Source: Serripes groenlandicus (taxonomy: Eukaryota; Mollusca; Bivalvia; Cardiida; Cardiidae). Taken from it: a DNA stretch of 64,000 bases. Positions within the stretch are counted from its first letter, which is position 1. Each line of letters starts with the position of its first letter. A model generated the notes under the pieces. That model had not been told where the DNA came from, made no database searches, and worked only from the letters and a program-made list of their open reading frames with translations. The DNA is taken from NCBI GenBank assembly GCA_031761405.1, contig JASEVX010000013.1, positions 37,824,743 to 37,888,742 on the forward strand, written 5' to 3'. Shown piece after piece: positions 32,491-42,825 of this stretch. The position numbers and the translations under genes are program-made.

Positions 32491-33052
32491 TGCAGATACA
32501 TACATAATTGAATAATAATGACATATAACAAAGTATTTTGTATCCTGAATTTCAAGCGATTCACACGGTTTTATTTCATAGACCTTTGTTTTTCTATGAC
32601 TACAAGTTCTAAACCTTATTGAGGGCTATGTTTTATTCAATTTACTTTTCGCAGATGCAGATAATTTTTTTTCATAAAGTCTTGTATAACACCATTACAG
32701 CGTTAATCTATATTAAGTATTTATTTAAATTGAAAGGTGATGGCAATAAATAGGAATTTCACATAATCAAAAATAGAAGAAAAGAAGACTGAACGAAAAT
32801 GCGTATACATGTTTTAATGGTAAAACACGTTTCAAATCTATGTCAGAAACATATTTAACTCGAAAAACTAGATAGTTCAAATAAATATTGATATACATAT
32901 ATACGGCGTCAATATTAGTCATACGAAGACTACATATATATCAAACAAAACTAGACAGGGTGGACTATATGAACATGTAACAATCCCAAAATCGAAAATA
33001 CTGTCACTATCACCGGTTTCCTCATGGAGCGTACCATATATATGTATAGGTT

Positions 33053-33206
33053 ATTTAACAGTGTTCTGTACAATACGGATATATATTTGGACGAGTACAC
33101 AGCTTGGAAAATCATATTGGACGAGCCGCTAGGCGAGTCCAATATGATTTTCCAAGCTGTGTACGAGTCCAAATATATTCCGTATTGTACAGAACACTGT
33201 TAAATG
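33053..33206. repeat. Fold-back palindrome, about 72-bp arms
   Basis: The arms 33,053-33,124 and 33,132-33,206 include TAACAGTGTTCTGTACAATA and GGAAAATCATATTGGACGAG with their inverses. The loop is about seven bases, and one short slip occurs at GGATATATA/TATATTCC. It adjoins the right end of unit M copy II. Confidence 0.85.
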
Positions 33207-33249
33207 ATCTTTTTATTCTATACCTCGACTTTTTCCCCAAAATAAATCT

Positions 33250-33393
33250 TATTTCTTCCAGTTCCCTTGTTTCTGTCGGCACGGCCTGCGCTAACCACCT
33301 TTTGAATATTCCTACATCACTTTTAGTTTTTTTCACAGTGTTTTTTGGTTTCTGTTCAATTACAAAGTCATCTATTTCAGAATCGGATAACAT
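33250..33393 (-). pseudogene. Crypton/KIAA1958-type tyrosine recombinase, N-terminal fragment
   Basis: A minus-strand frame of about 48 codons begins MLSDSEIDDFVIEQ, continues NTVKKTKSDVGIFKRWL and reaches TRELEEI. This pattern resembles the N-terminal SAM-like core-binding domain of Crypton-derived tyrosine recombinases (KIAA1958/ZMYM-like, DUF3504 relatives). It consists of an acidic start, then an NT-x-KKT-x2-D...F-x2-WL helix. The catalytic domain (R...H-x-x-R...Y) is absent. After LEEI the frame runs into the fold-back at 33,053-33,206. The assignment rests on pattern memory only. Confidence 0.4.
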
Positions 33394-33689
33394 TTTAGTT
33401 TCAGTGTTACTCCTTGTTTGCAAACGACAATAATGATCCGGTGACAACAGGAGCTTTATCGTAACGCTTTATCTAGAGCGCCTGTCGATTCAGACTTTCA
33501 TTCGGAACCTTTTCACGTGTTTCGGTCTTTATCATAGGTTTAACATGGGACCTGTGAATCGTACAATACGAAAAATATACGGGTTATTTTGTACGCGCGT
33601 GCGTCCCGATACGGAAATATATTGTACGGTCACATGATTCGAATGAGCGTCTACGATTGGACGTATAAATTAGGTATAGAATAAATATA

Positions 33690-33900
33690 TATATATAGTT
33701 CTGATCACTGCCCAATACACGTCGACTCAGATTGGCCTTTGCGTCAGCCAATCAAATTGTCGCTTACCCAATCTTACGGTGAAAACAGGTTAGATATAAA
33801 TAAGCGGTGTAGAAAAGCGATATTTGTCGCGTGCTCCGATTGTATAGTAGGGGGGCGTTTGTTGTATTGTGCGCGATAACATTGCGCATAAAAACACATG
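33690..33900 (+). promoter_or_regulatory. Promoter-like module with CCAAT and TATAAATA
   Basis: CCAAT at 33,748-33,752 and TATAAATA at 33,795-33,802 lie about 45 bp apart. The stretch is a close copy of 25,215-25,465 (shared TCAGCCAATCAAATTGTCGC and GTGCTCCGATTGTATAG). No coding exon is recognised downstream before a tRNA-like sequence at 34,100. Confidence 0.4.
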
Positions 33901-34103
33901 TTGTCTACGCCTTGTTAGCCGTTATTTATGACAAGAATGAATAAAAACCGAATGGAGAAATTATTTAATCTAATCGAACAACTATTTGATTTCGAGTATG
34001 TAAAGTGTTGTACATGTATGTTGTTATCCTATTAATGTTCACGTGTTTGCCTGGCATTAACCAGGCTTCGCGGAGACTCACCCACACTCCAGAAGAAGTA
34101 AAC

Positions 34104-34172
34104 GTGGTCTATTTGTAGTGTCATTCGTCTGCCACGCAGGAGACCAGGGTTCAAATCCCGGTGAAGGCGGCA
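34104..34172 (+). mobile_element. tRNA-Gly-like SINE head
   Basis: Sequence corresponding to the D-arm through T-arm of a tRNA-Gly(GCC) is visible: GTAGTGTCATTCGTCT, GCC in the anticodon position (TCTGCCACGCAGGAG), and box B GGTTCAAATCCC. The acceptor stem is poor, so I call it tRNA-derived rather than a working tRNA gene. A family 2 SINE follows at once. Confidence 0.55.
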
Positions 34173-34185
34173 TTGTTTTAAGAAT

Positions 34186-34360
34186 CCGCCGCGGCAGAGT
34201 GGTTATCGTTGGAACTGGGCGTCCCGGGTTCGATCCCCAGTCGCGACAAAGCAAATGTTCTAGCCTAGTACAGGTTTATTTACACAGGAATCTTGAATGA
34301 GTCAGCGGTCGCTGTGTCAAAACTGAACTAATTTTGAAAAACGGCGTAAAATCTCAAATA
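34186..34360 (+). mobile_element. SINE family 2
   Basis: The head AATCCGCCGCGGCAGAGTGG with box B GGTTCGATCCCC is followed by the body (TTCTAGCCTAGTACAGGTTT) and an ACGGCGTAAAATCTCAAATA tail. Confidence 0.75.
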
Positions 34361-34502
34361 AAACAAACAAAAATCAAGTTGCTGGGCGGTCCGTACCACG
34401 TGACCCATATCTCAAATCATTCAATACTCGAGACTAAAATAACGTTCTGCAGCTATCATCGGGTTTTTCCCGATACTTTATTAGATTGCCGTTGTGTGTT
34501 GT

Positions 34503-35520
34503 CATAAACGGAACAAAGTGGGATATATTAAATTTATTATCAATTTGATTACTTAGCGCATCTGGTGAATATTTCAACACTAAGAAACGGTGGCCAATTC
34601 ATTACTTCGTTAAGGCTTGGTACATGTATACTCGTAAGTTTTATTTTCATGGATTTAATATCGCATTTTTCTATTTCTTTCAAATGACACTTCGTTGTGT
34701 GAATTCATTAATAGTAGGGTGAACTATTTTTATTATCAATTTGATAACTTTATTTATCTTGCTGGATTCTTCAACACTAGAAAACTGTGGCCAATTCATT
34801 ACTTGGTACGTTTTCAATTCTTGTATTATTAGATTCTTAAATGTTTTATGTAAATTGTGCATAATTGGCATGTAGTCTAGATATAAAAAACTAATTAGTT
34901 TACTATTCGGTTAATATTAACATGTGTGTAACATATTTGATGTATTAAACCTTTCCTCTGTGCAATACAATTGCAACAAACAATGTTGAAAACATATGCA
35001 CCTAACTATAGAAATATTAAATTGATGAAGGTATAACTATGGAAAAGAAATGAAAACCCTTTTACAAAAGGAGAGACGAACGTAAAAAACGCTTCCCTTT
35101 CTAGTCAATATGTTTTATGATATATGTACTGTTTATAATCGCATGCAGGACATTCAATATCTTTAATGTGATGTCACTCATGTGGACTTATTATGTAAAT
35201 TTGAATAATGGGATAGAGGCCTAAATTACTGAAAAAACATATTGTATTGTATTATATTGGTACATGTATACAAGTATGTTTTATTTTGTCGGATTTTAAA
35301 TCGAATTCTTTCATTTCTTTTAACTGACACTTCGTTGCATATATTCAATAACGGAACGAATATCAACACTATATAGGAAACTGTGGCCAATTCATTACTT
35401 TATTAAAGGTACATACATTAATAGGTTTTATTTTGTGGGTTTTAATATCTAATTCTTTTGCCATTAATTTCAAATGACACAACTCTGTCTGCAGTCATAA
35501 ACGTAACTATACAATTATAT
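34503..35520. repeat. Degenerate tandem array, unit about 190 bp
   Basis: The phrases TATCAATTTGATTAC, GTGGCCAATTCATTACTT, GTTTTATTTT-N-TGGATTT and CAAATGACACTTCGTTG recur in the same order near 34,540, 34,735, 35,340 and 35,430. A last trace lies near 36,249. There is no gene. Confidence 0.6.
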
Positions 35521-35524
35521 AATC

Positions 35525-36005
35525 CGTTCCGTGAGAAAACCAACATTATGGACTCTGCGTAAAGTATCGACCCGGATCAGCATAAGCACTCCGCGAAGGC
35601 TAATCCGGGCCGACACATTCCGTCTCAGGGGGATTGAGGTATAGAGTAATGATTCCTTAAAATCCACAGTAGGCGAAAAATGTCTGTCCGGTTAGCCTGC
35701 GCGGCATGCTTAGGCTGATCCGGGTCGATACTTTACGCAGAGTTCACACTGTTGGTTTTCTCGTGAGGCTGCGGCGATAGACATCTGCGTAATGTATCGA
35801 CCAGATCAGCCTGCGCTGTCCGCGCAGACTGATCCGGCCGACACATTCCGTCTTAGTGGGATATATGTATAGAGTAGTTATTCCTGAAACAGAACATCCA
35901 CAGGAGGCGAAAAGTGTATGTTCGGGTTAGCCTGCGCGGCATGCTTAGGCTGATCCGGGTCGATACTTTACGCAGAGTTCACAAGGTTGGTTTTCCCCTG
36001 GGACG
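35525..36005. mobile_element. Two tandem TIR-family elements (GAGAAAACCAAC)
   Basis: The first copy (35,525-35,772) shows the structure best. The left end CGTGAGAAAACCAACATTAT, CTCTGCGTAAAGTATCGACC is the inverse of the right end GGTCGATACTTTACGCAGAG, TTGGTTTTCTCG, giving TIRs of at least 60 bp. The second copy follows directly and ends GGTTGGTTTTCCCCTGGGAC. Both are non-coding. Confidence 0.75.
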
Positions 36006-36006
36006 G

Positions 36007-36180
36007 CTCTTATTATCAATATGAGGAATCCGCTGTGGTCGTGTGGTTAGCGTCGGGGATTTCGAAACCGGGTGTCCCGGGTTCGATCCCCAGTCCACTA
36101 CGGTCATGGTGGAGTGCCCTTGGGCAAGGCACATTTTCTAGCCTAGTACTGGTTTGTTTACCCAGGGATCATGAATAATT
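36007..36180 (+). mobile_element. SINE family 2, full head
   Basis: The most complete family 2 head in the window is here: GGAATCCGCTGTGGTCGTGT, TCGGGGATTTCGAAACC and box B GGTTCGATCCCC. The body ends in CAGGGATCATGAA, and the usual tail is lost. Confidence 0.75.
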
Positions 36181-37989
36181 AAATTTAATTGCGCGCTAAA
36201 TGACCTTAGCTGTCGATGCGCCATAAAACAATCTACATTCATTCATTATTATCAATTTGATTAATTTGCGTATCTGCGGCATATTTCAAAGACTGAAATT
36301 GTGACCAATTTATTAGCATTCATTCTGTATCAATTCTTCATGTGCATCAAACTATTAGTTTGACAGTTACACACTTGTGTCTACTTAATAAAATATAACA
36401 TAGTATAGTATTAAATCTTGTTTTATGAAAAAATATCTAAATAACCCATGTTAAAAGTCTTTCAATTCTACAATGTAGAATGTGGAGAAACTTCTTCAAT
36501 TATAATCTTATAAAATGAGTACTGTCAGAAATAAAGACGACTTCTGACAACATTACCAAATTTATGATGCAGTTTTCTAGATATCTCATATTTCCCCCAG
36601 AATATTTTAAAGCAGGCATCTTTAAAATATGCTTTCAGACAAATTATTATGAAAAGTCAGTAACTCCTCATTATACAAAAGGTTACAAAATAACTCTTTC
36701 CAAAATACAACAATTCTGCTACAGACAACTTTGAAATTGTCTAGGCAAAAACATGGAAAAGCTCTTTAAATGATAGCATTATAATTGAATAGTGTTCAAA
36801 ATAATAAATTGCTTATGTTGAGCAATTGCTACCTTTGTCACAATGTTTTCAATAGTCATCTGTTGTCGATGTATCTGAAGGCCAGGCACCTCTGCAACAG
36901 ATATGTTTTGAAAACATTGTGGCAAAAGTAGAATTGTTTTCAATTTAATTTATCATAATTATGATTGTTCTTTCAATTATAGTGAGTGTCCTTATTTTTT
37001 GAATACCGGCAAATGCTTTGAAAGACATTTGTTACAGAATAATGTCTTAAAATGTACTATACATGTTCTTTTACATATTAAAAAGATGTGAGGTAATTAG
37101 TTTGCAGTGAGGAAAACAAATATCAACAGATTGTTCAAAACCGACTATATAAATATGTTTCGTTGTTATTGTTTCTGTTAGCATTGTGGCGATTGTCAAA
37201 CCAACCGCCACAAAAATTGGAACAACTTGCCAAATGAAGGTGTAATTTATGGACATAAAGTAAATAACATTATAGCAAAAGGATACAATTCTCGTGAGCA
37301 ATTTCTCCTTTTGACACAATGTTTTCAAAAGTCGTCTGTTACAGCAGCTTTAAAATGCATATGTTTTAAGGAAATGGTTAACAATATATTGACTTTACCC
37401 ACCCATTGAATTGTACATTGATTGTTTCATTGAAAAACTTACCAGTATAAAATTGTTCGCTTTAAGATTAATGTTGACTGTACGAACATTGTAGATGTGG
37501 CCACATTTTCTCTCTTGTCAGTCTTTAGGATTACGTGAAAATTGAAATACATTTCCTTGTATTCCTGGATGCTAATCACGACACGAGTTCACATCATTTT
37601 CGTCCACTCGAGATTGTTCGTTTGTAATCCGAAAGCTTTGATTTTCAAATGCTCCATTTGCCACAGTAATTTCAACCCTTTTCAATTATCTTACTATCAT
37701 TTATATGTTTTGTACTTGATGATTTCAAAGTCTGTCAGGTTAAACGTCATTAAAATTATTGTGGCAAAAGGTAATATTGAACATTATGAGTAATATCTGA
37801 ATTTTGCCACAATAATTTCAACATTTTTTAATTATCATACGATCATTTATAGACATTTTTTTATATTTTGTACTTGACAGTTTCAAAGTCGTCTGCTACA
37901 GATTTGTTTTTATGTGGGAAATGGTTAAACCCTTATCCACTATCATGACCGATTCAAGCCAAAAACAGACTTTCTGTGTGACAGTATTA
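36181..37989. other. AT-rich DNA with relics of the CAGACGAC/GTCGTCTG repeat
   Basis: No gene is supported. Arms of the small inverted repeat occur near 36,720, 36,845, 36,895, 37,320, 37,690 and 37,875, mostly single arms such as TGTTTTCAAAAGTCGTCTGT. Sequence at 37,100-37,215 is the inverse of part of 18,835-18,935 (GTGGCGATTGTCAAACCAAC). Confidence 0.5.
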
Positions 37990-38470
37990 CTTGACAAAAC
38001 ATTATCATAACAGGGCATGTGTTCAATACAAAGAGTTGTGTTTTGGTACAAATTGAAATTTATCATAACCTCTTGTCCATTTATCTTTAGTATTAGATGT
38101 CACTTTTCATGATCTGTTTAACTCTAAATCATCTCATTCACTTAAAACACAGACTCTGCCAGGTTAAATTTCCGAAAAAAACCTTATATCTTCAAATAAC
38201 GATATAATCATTACTGACTACAGTTTAAATTGTTCTAATGTTTATGGATTTAAATGTTCTTTTTTCTTATTTCTTCATGTGCAACGAAATATTGTGGCTT
38301 CTCTTTGATGCTTTGCATCAAACATTCGTCTTGTTGTTATAAGTTTGTATACTTTGAGTATCTATGGGATATTTCATCACAAGGAAATTACAGTTGATTA
38401 ATTAATAAAGGAAGGTATATGTTTTGGAATGTCGATTTAAGAAGCTTTCATTTAATTCACCGTGTACACC

Positions 38471-38730
38471 GCCTCGGTGGTGTAGTGGTAGAGCGTTTGC
38501 ATCGGCGCGGGTTCGATCTGTAGCCGTGGCATACCAAAGACTTAAATAGAAGTTGTAGGAATGGCCTTTTCGCCTTGGTGCTCAGGGTTGTGAGGTTAGC
38601 GAATTACAACTAGCTGGCTGTAGTGAGGGTAAATGGCCCAGTCGTACTTGTAACTTTCCTAAGAAACGTCGTGATATAACTGGACTATTGTTGAAAGCGG
38701 TGTATACACACAAACACACAAACAAATTAT
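38471..38730 (+). mobile_element. SINE family 3 (copy B)
   Basis: A good box A (GGTGTAGTGGTAGAGCG) and box B (GCGGGTTCGATCTG) are present. The element is orthologous to 1,989-2,245. Confidence 0.75.
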
Positions 38731-38787
38731 GTATTTTAAAATATATAACCTTGTGTATAGTTATATACAGACACGTAGGGTTTGGTT

Positions 38788-38858
38788 GATGTATTGGAGT
38801 TTAACGCCGTTTTCAACATTTGTTAAGTCATATCACGGCGGCCAGTTCACCTACTTCG
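38788..38858 (-). mobile_element. SINE family 1 remnant, minus strand, cut by an insertion
   Basis: Only the tail and about 50 bp of body remain (TTTAACGCCGTTTTCAACAT, CGGCGGCCAGTTCACCTACT). The complete element is at 2,293-2,581 in copy A. Confidence 0.8.
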
Positions 38859-38859
38859 T

Positions 38860-39755
38860 GTGCTTAGCGATGACACAGACGTATTTGTTCTTTTGGTTTA
38901 CTGGGGTTTTCAGGCAAAATTACAATGCAAGGTACAGATAGAACGCTGGGATGGCACAGTTTTGGACGTCAACGCCACTTGCGCTGACCTGGGGCCAAAA
39001 TGTTTGCAGTTGCTTGGCATGCATGCTCTCAGTGGGTGTGATACGACATCATATCCTTTTCGTAAAGGAAAGATAAGCGCACTAAAGACTTTGCTTGCTG
39101 GTGATTATCCAGGTTTGGCTGATGTCCTAGGTAAAGTGGGTACCACACATGCAGAGATCGTGGAGGCAGCTAAACCATTCTTTCTTGCTCTGTATTATCA
39201 GCCAGCGTGGACATCCATGCAGTCTGCTCGCTTTACACTTTTCACTAAGAAGAAGAAAAATCCTAAAGTCATGGCCCTGCCTCCAACATCTGCCAATTTG
39301 TTACAGCACGTCCTTCGGGCTCATTTACAGGTCATGTTGTGGAAAGCAGCAAATTGCGAAGCTCCTCCTGATGAGTCAAAAAACATTACTCATTTTGGGT
39401 GGGAGTTTCGAGATGGCATCCCGATTCCTGTCATTGCGGTGAAGGTGACCCTGCTCCACCTGAGCTGATTGACGTGATACGTTGCCAATGTAGGGTACAG
39501 GGAAAGAAATGCAGCAATGAGGCATGTGGTTGTCACAAACAGCATCTTTCATGTACGTCATACTGTAACTGCTCAGGCGGAGAGGACTGCTGCAGTCCGT
39601 ACACTAATCGACAAGTTGCTCAGACTGGAGAGGAGGAAGGCACTGAGATGGAGGATATACAGACAGAGGATTTGGAGGATGTTTTGCAGCAAGACATAGA
39701 AGATGTTGTTGTCGATATTTTTGATTTTAATGATTCAGATGATGAGTGGGAGTGA
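38860..39755 (+). pseudogene. Transposon-associated PIN-like/Cys-rich protein, 3' part, frameshifted
   Basis: One frame (38,860-39,440) reads LSDDTDVFVLLVYW near its start and MHALSGCDTTSYPFRKGK near residue 55. These are hallmarks of an uncharacterised, multicopy family of invertebrate proteins with a FEN/PIN-like acidic core. A second frame from about 39,440 to 39,755 continues with a Cys-rich domain (CQC, CSNEACGCHKQHLSC, CNCSGGEDC) and an acidic tail. The two join naturally if one base was lost near 39,437. The gene is intronless, the 5' end is missing, and an AATAAA lies at about 39,764. It interrupts a SINE that is whole in copy A, so it arrived as an insertion. I read it as the 3' end of a mobile or retroposed gene. 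Confidence 0.55.
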
Positions 39756-40262
39756 AATTAAATTAATAAAACTTAAAAAACTTCAGAGCAAGATACATAT
39801 TGTTTTTCTTTCTTAACATAACTGACGTACTTATGCCTATGAAAGAATGTGATGTCAGTTTTTATCTTTGAAAGAATTCTAAAGCACAGTATGTTTTTTC
39901 TAAGTACATATGTGTGAAATGCTTAGATACGCAGCTGAAACCGTGAAAAAAACGCTGCTGAAAACGACCCTAAACTTTGATCAAACAAATACTTGTTGTA
40001 AATAATGCATGAAAGAATACGCAGTAAGAACAATATCAATCAGATAATATTTACTCCATTTAAGGTTTCATCAGCAGTTATTTTATTAAGGTGCAATGTA
40101 AGCCCAATAAAGTAATTTATTATATTTGTTTATCGTATTAAGACTTATGGACAGAAATCAATGTCCCTTTTCTGTAAAATCACGTACTACAAATAACATG
40201 ACACTGAGTTTTTAATTCCGAAGGAAACGTTACTTTAAATCAAATGTGCTTGTTTATGATCA

Positions 40263-40520
40263 CTGATTGATTGATTGATTGTTGATTTGATTGGTGTTTT
40301 ACGTCGCATTCAACAATTGTTCAGACATATTACGACGTTTCCAGGGTAAGTTACCAGTATTACTTGTCCATTTATCCTGACACCAACCAGTCAGTCGTAA
40401 TGCTAACTCCGTAACCCTGAGCGCCTTTGAGGGCAGCCACTACTACCATTGTTTACGTCTTTGATATGACCCGGCCAGGGATCGAACTCGCCACCTCCCG
40501 TTGCCGAGGCGGTTATGATA
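40263..40520 (-). mobile_element. SINE family 3-like, minus strand (copy B)
   Basis: This is the orthologue of 3,663-3,905, with GATTGATTGATT tail repeats first and the reversed head GGATCGAACTCGCCACCTCC at the right. Confidence 0.7.
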
Positions 40521-40924
40521 ACAGATCTGTGCTACTAGTATATTTATAAAGGCATTATAGCATGACAATTTTCATACTCAATTTGTAGTTGGTTTTGGTA
40601 TCCATGACCATGACCACCTCACCCTTTTTATAACCAGGCTCGGCCATGATTTTTTCTGGTGAATTTAGAATATAATTTTTTAAAAAGCTTCATTTGCCGT
40701 CCACCATTTAGCAAACCATTTTATGTGGGAAGGTATTCGGTTACAAGAACTTAGAAAAATATGGGAATGTGATGTGGCCGCCATGCTTAAACTAAAATAT
40801 TGAATATTTTCAAGTCCAATTGATCCAACACTGTTTTTGTACACATATCATTGAAGGGACAACAAGTTCATTGACAATATCATTGAAGGGACGAAGAATT
40901 CATTGGCAATATCACATAAAGCAT

Positions 40925-41122
40925 AAGGAATCCGCTGTGGTCGAGTGGTCGAGTGGTTAGCGTCGGGGATTACGAAACTCATGGTGGAGTGGTCTTGGGC
41001 AAGGCACATTTTCTAGCCTAGTACTGGTTTGTTTACCCAAGGATCATCATAAGTGAACTGTCGCCGTGATATAACTAAAATAATGTTGAAAGCGGCGTAA
41101 AACCCCAATAAATAAATAAACA
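40925..41122 (+). mobile_element. SINE family 2 (copy B)
   Basis: This is the orthologue of 4,327-4,516. A short GTCGAGTG duplication is present in the head. Confidence 0.75.
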
Positions 41123-41394
41123 TAAAGCATACGTACATAAATATTGGTCACGATATTTACTGTACAGTGTAGTTTATATCTTATCAGCTTGGATTGTATT
41201 AACCCTTATTCCTTTGAACTCAACTTGTATCACCTTTATTTATATTTTATGATTAATTTATTGTTAATTGCTAACTTGTCGTACACGTATCATTGAAGAC
41301 TCTGGAGACTTGTCACGTGACAACTTGATTATGCAGATTTGCAATCTGAGCGATATTGCCATAAACGTAGACAATCCAATCCGTAAAAGGTTCT

Positions 41395-41492
41395 GTGAAT
41401 TCCGTATGAAGTCGTTAGAGATCGGTATTGCTCGTGGAGTTGCCGAACATTGTCGATCTCTCATGCCTTCGGACGGAATTCGCCGAATACAT
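41395..41492. repeat. Hairpin repeat (copy B, first)
   Basis: This is the orthologue of 4,683-4,780. The GTCGTTAGAGATCG and CGATCTCTCATGCCTTCGG arms are preserved, with a few changes outside. Confidence 0.6.
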
Positions 41493-41661
41493 GAAAGTAC
41501 TTTTCAAGCGAGGGTAGGGTTTCGTTTGACGTGGCTTAAATTACATTGATTCAAAAAGATTGGCATTCAAAGTTTCAAACTACACTTTATCTTATGTATT
41601 GCATTATATAATTAGAATTGATGACATTTGATTAATTTTTGATTTCAGGGTTTAGTTCAAA

Positions 41662-41749
41662 ATGCGGAAAAACCAACGTTTGCGATGTTTTTCACTTCTG
41701 TTCATCTGTTCGTTCTTGATTTTGCTCATTGCAGCTAAGTTTCTGACAG
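41662..41749 (+). CDS. Carbohydrate sulfotransferase (copy B), exon 1: signal anchor
   Basis: The exon follows an acceptor ending at 41,648 (GATTTCAG), so an upstream non-coding exon is expected. The ATG at 41,662 opens 29 codons and one extra base (phase 1). The peptide has a basic tail (MRKNQRLRC) and a hydrophobic anchor (SLLFICSFLILLIAA). This gives a short cytosolic N-terminus and one membrane span with the catalytic part in the Golgi lumen. The donor is a consensus CAG/GTGAGT at 41,750. Joining directly to exon 3 would break the frame, so a phase 1-to-0 exon must lie between (see 42,767-42,825). The copy A version has lost this donor. Confidence 0.75.
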
Positions 41750-42216
41750 GTGAGTTTGTTTAAAAATGAGGTTTGTTTCTTAATTATCATTATTGATATA
41801 ATTATTTGTATTATTATTTTTCTTCGTCTTCTTCCTTTTCTTCTTCTTCTTTTGAGTATTATTAGTGTTATTATTTTTTTAAATATGTTATTATTTTTAC
41901 ATATATTATTATATTTTATCAAAATTTTAATTGGTAATGTCCTCTGCAAGAGTCTTCTACAAAGTAACAGAATGTTATTTCAATTATATCCATTGTAAAA
42001 GGAAACACTGACATACAATTTCGGGTTTGACATTTTAAATTTGATGTGAACGATCCGTGCTCTAAAAGATGAACCATGGGGTGCATGCAAGCAATGTAGA
42101 CCAGATCAAGCTGTGCAGCTGTGCAGATTGAACTGAATTTTGCATCGTTAGCCAATTAATCATAGATGTCTAACAAATATTGGCAGTCTCAATCAGTTTG
42201 CGCTGTTGCTAAATTG

Positions 42217-42322
42217 GGGTTCGGTGCATTCCGTACGAAGTCGTTAGAGATCGGTACTGCTCGTCGAGTTGCCGAACATTATCGATCTCTCACGCCTTCG
42301 GACGGAAATCGCCGAATCCATG
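42217..42322. repeat. Hairpin repeat (copy B, second), best-paired copy
   Basis: The left arm TTCGGTGCATTCCGTACGAA pairs with the right arm through TTCGGACGGAAATCGCCGAA with few mismatches. This is the best stem of the four copies. Confidence 0.65.
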
Positions 42323-42431
42323 ATATATAAATATATGCTTGGACATTTATAGATCTCGATTTTTTTGGCTTTAATTATGAAATTCAAAAATTAATAAAGC
42401 AATCAGATTAATGTTAATACTTAACAAAATA

Positions 42432-42600
42432 ATTTGTTTGTTTTATTGTTGTTTCGCGCCGTTTTCAACTTTGTTCAAGTTATATCAACGGCGATCGAAC
42501 ATTTATTCATGATCCAGGTGTAAACAAACCTGAAATAGGCTAGGAAATGTGCCTAATCCATTTTCATTCCACCATAACCCTCACGTATCAACCTTGGTCG
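42432..42600 (-). mobile_element. SINE family 2, minus strand (copy B)
   Basis: This is the orthologue of 7,735-7,890. The GTTATATCAACGGCGATCGA tail core is kept. Confidence 0.65.
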
Positions 42601-42766
42601 CCTCCACGCGAAACATTCGGCAAATGTGAAATACAAACATACATGGATTACACGAATCAAACATGCGCTATAAGATTGCAATAGTTAGGCGTATTTGTTT
42701 TTACAAAGGTTTAATTGGAATTTTCCGATTTTCCTAGACGATCCGTCTTTAACCTTTCAAAATCAG

Positions 42767-42825
42767 CTTTAGAATTCGTGAACAACAAGTCAGCCCCTTC
42801 AGTCCAACACCTGGATGAAGAAAAG
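42767..42825 (+). CDS. Carbohydrate sulfotransferase (copy B), candidate exon 2 (stem)
   Basis: This is a predicted 59-nt exon. It ends with a consensus donor AAAAG/GTGAGT (42,826). It must begin after an AG, and the AGs at 42,766, 42,772, 42,793 and 42,802 all give phase 1 at the left and phase 0 at the right. That is exactly what exons 1 and 3 need. From 42,767 it encodes 20 residues including the split codon, ending HLDEEK, with no stop. It would be the short stem between the membrane anchor and the catalytic domain. The acceptor choice is uncertain, and the exon itself is inferred from phase, donor quality and its conservation (and disruption) in copy A. Confidence 0.5.

Larger units (their letters stand above)
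27495..33045 (+). mobile_element. Unit 'M', copy II, with insertions
   Basis: The unit matches copy I from 27,498 (TTATTTGAATGCCGCCGGGT) to its right end near 33,045 (CTGTCACTATCACCGGTTTC). It is interrupted by a LINE relic (about 27,900-28,240) and a 2.05-kb segment (28,837-30,885). The right 140 bp is the inverse of the left end of copy I (20,317-20,455). Confidence 0.7.

Noticed and set aside
33104..33433. Plus-strand 109-codon frame
   Set aside because: It is antisense to the Crypton-like fragment and passes through a palindrome.
34104..34172. Functional tRNA-Gly gene
   Set aside because: The anticodon loop and box B match, but the 5' acceptor strand does not pair and no terminator follows. 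It is treated as a SINE head.
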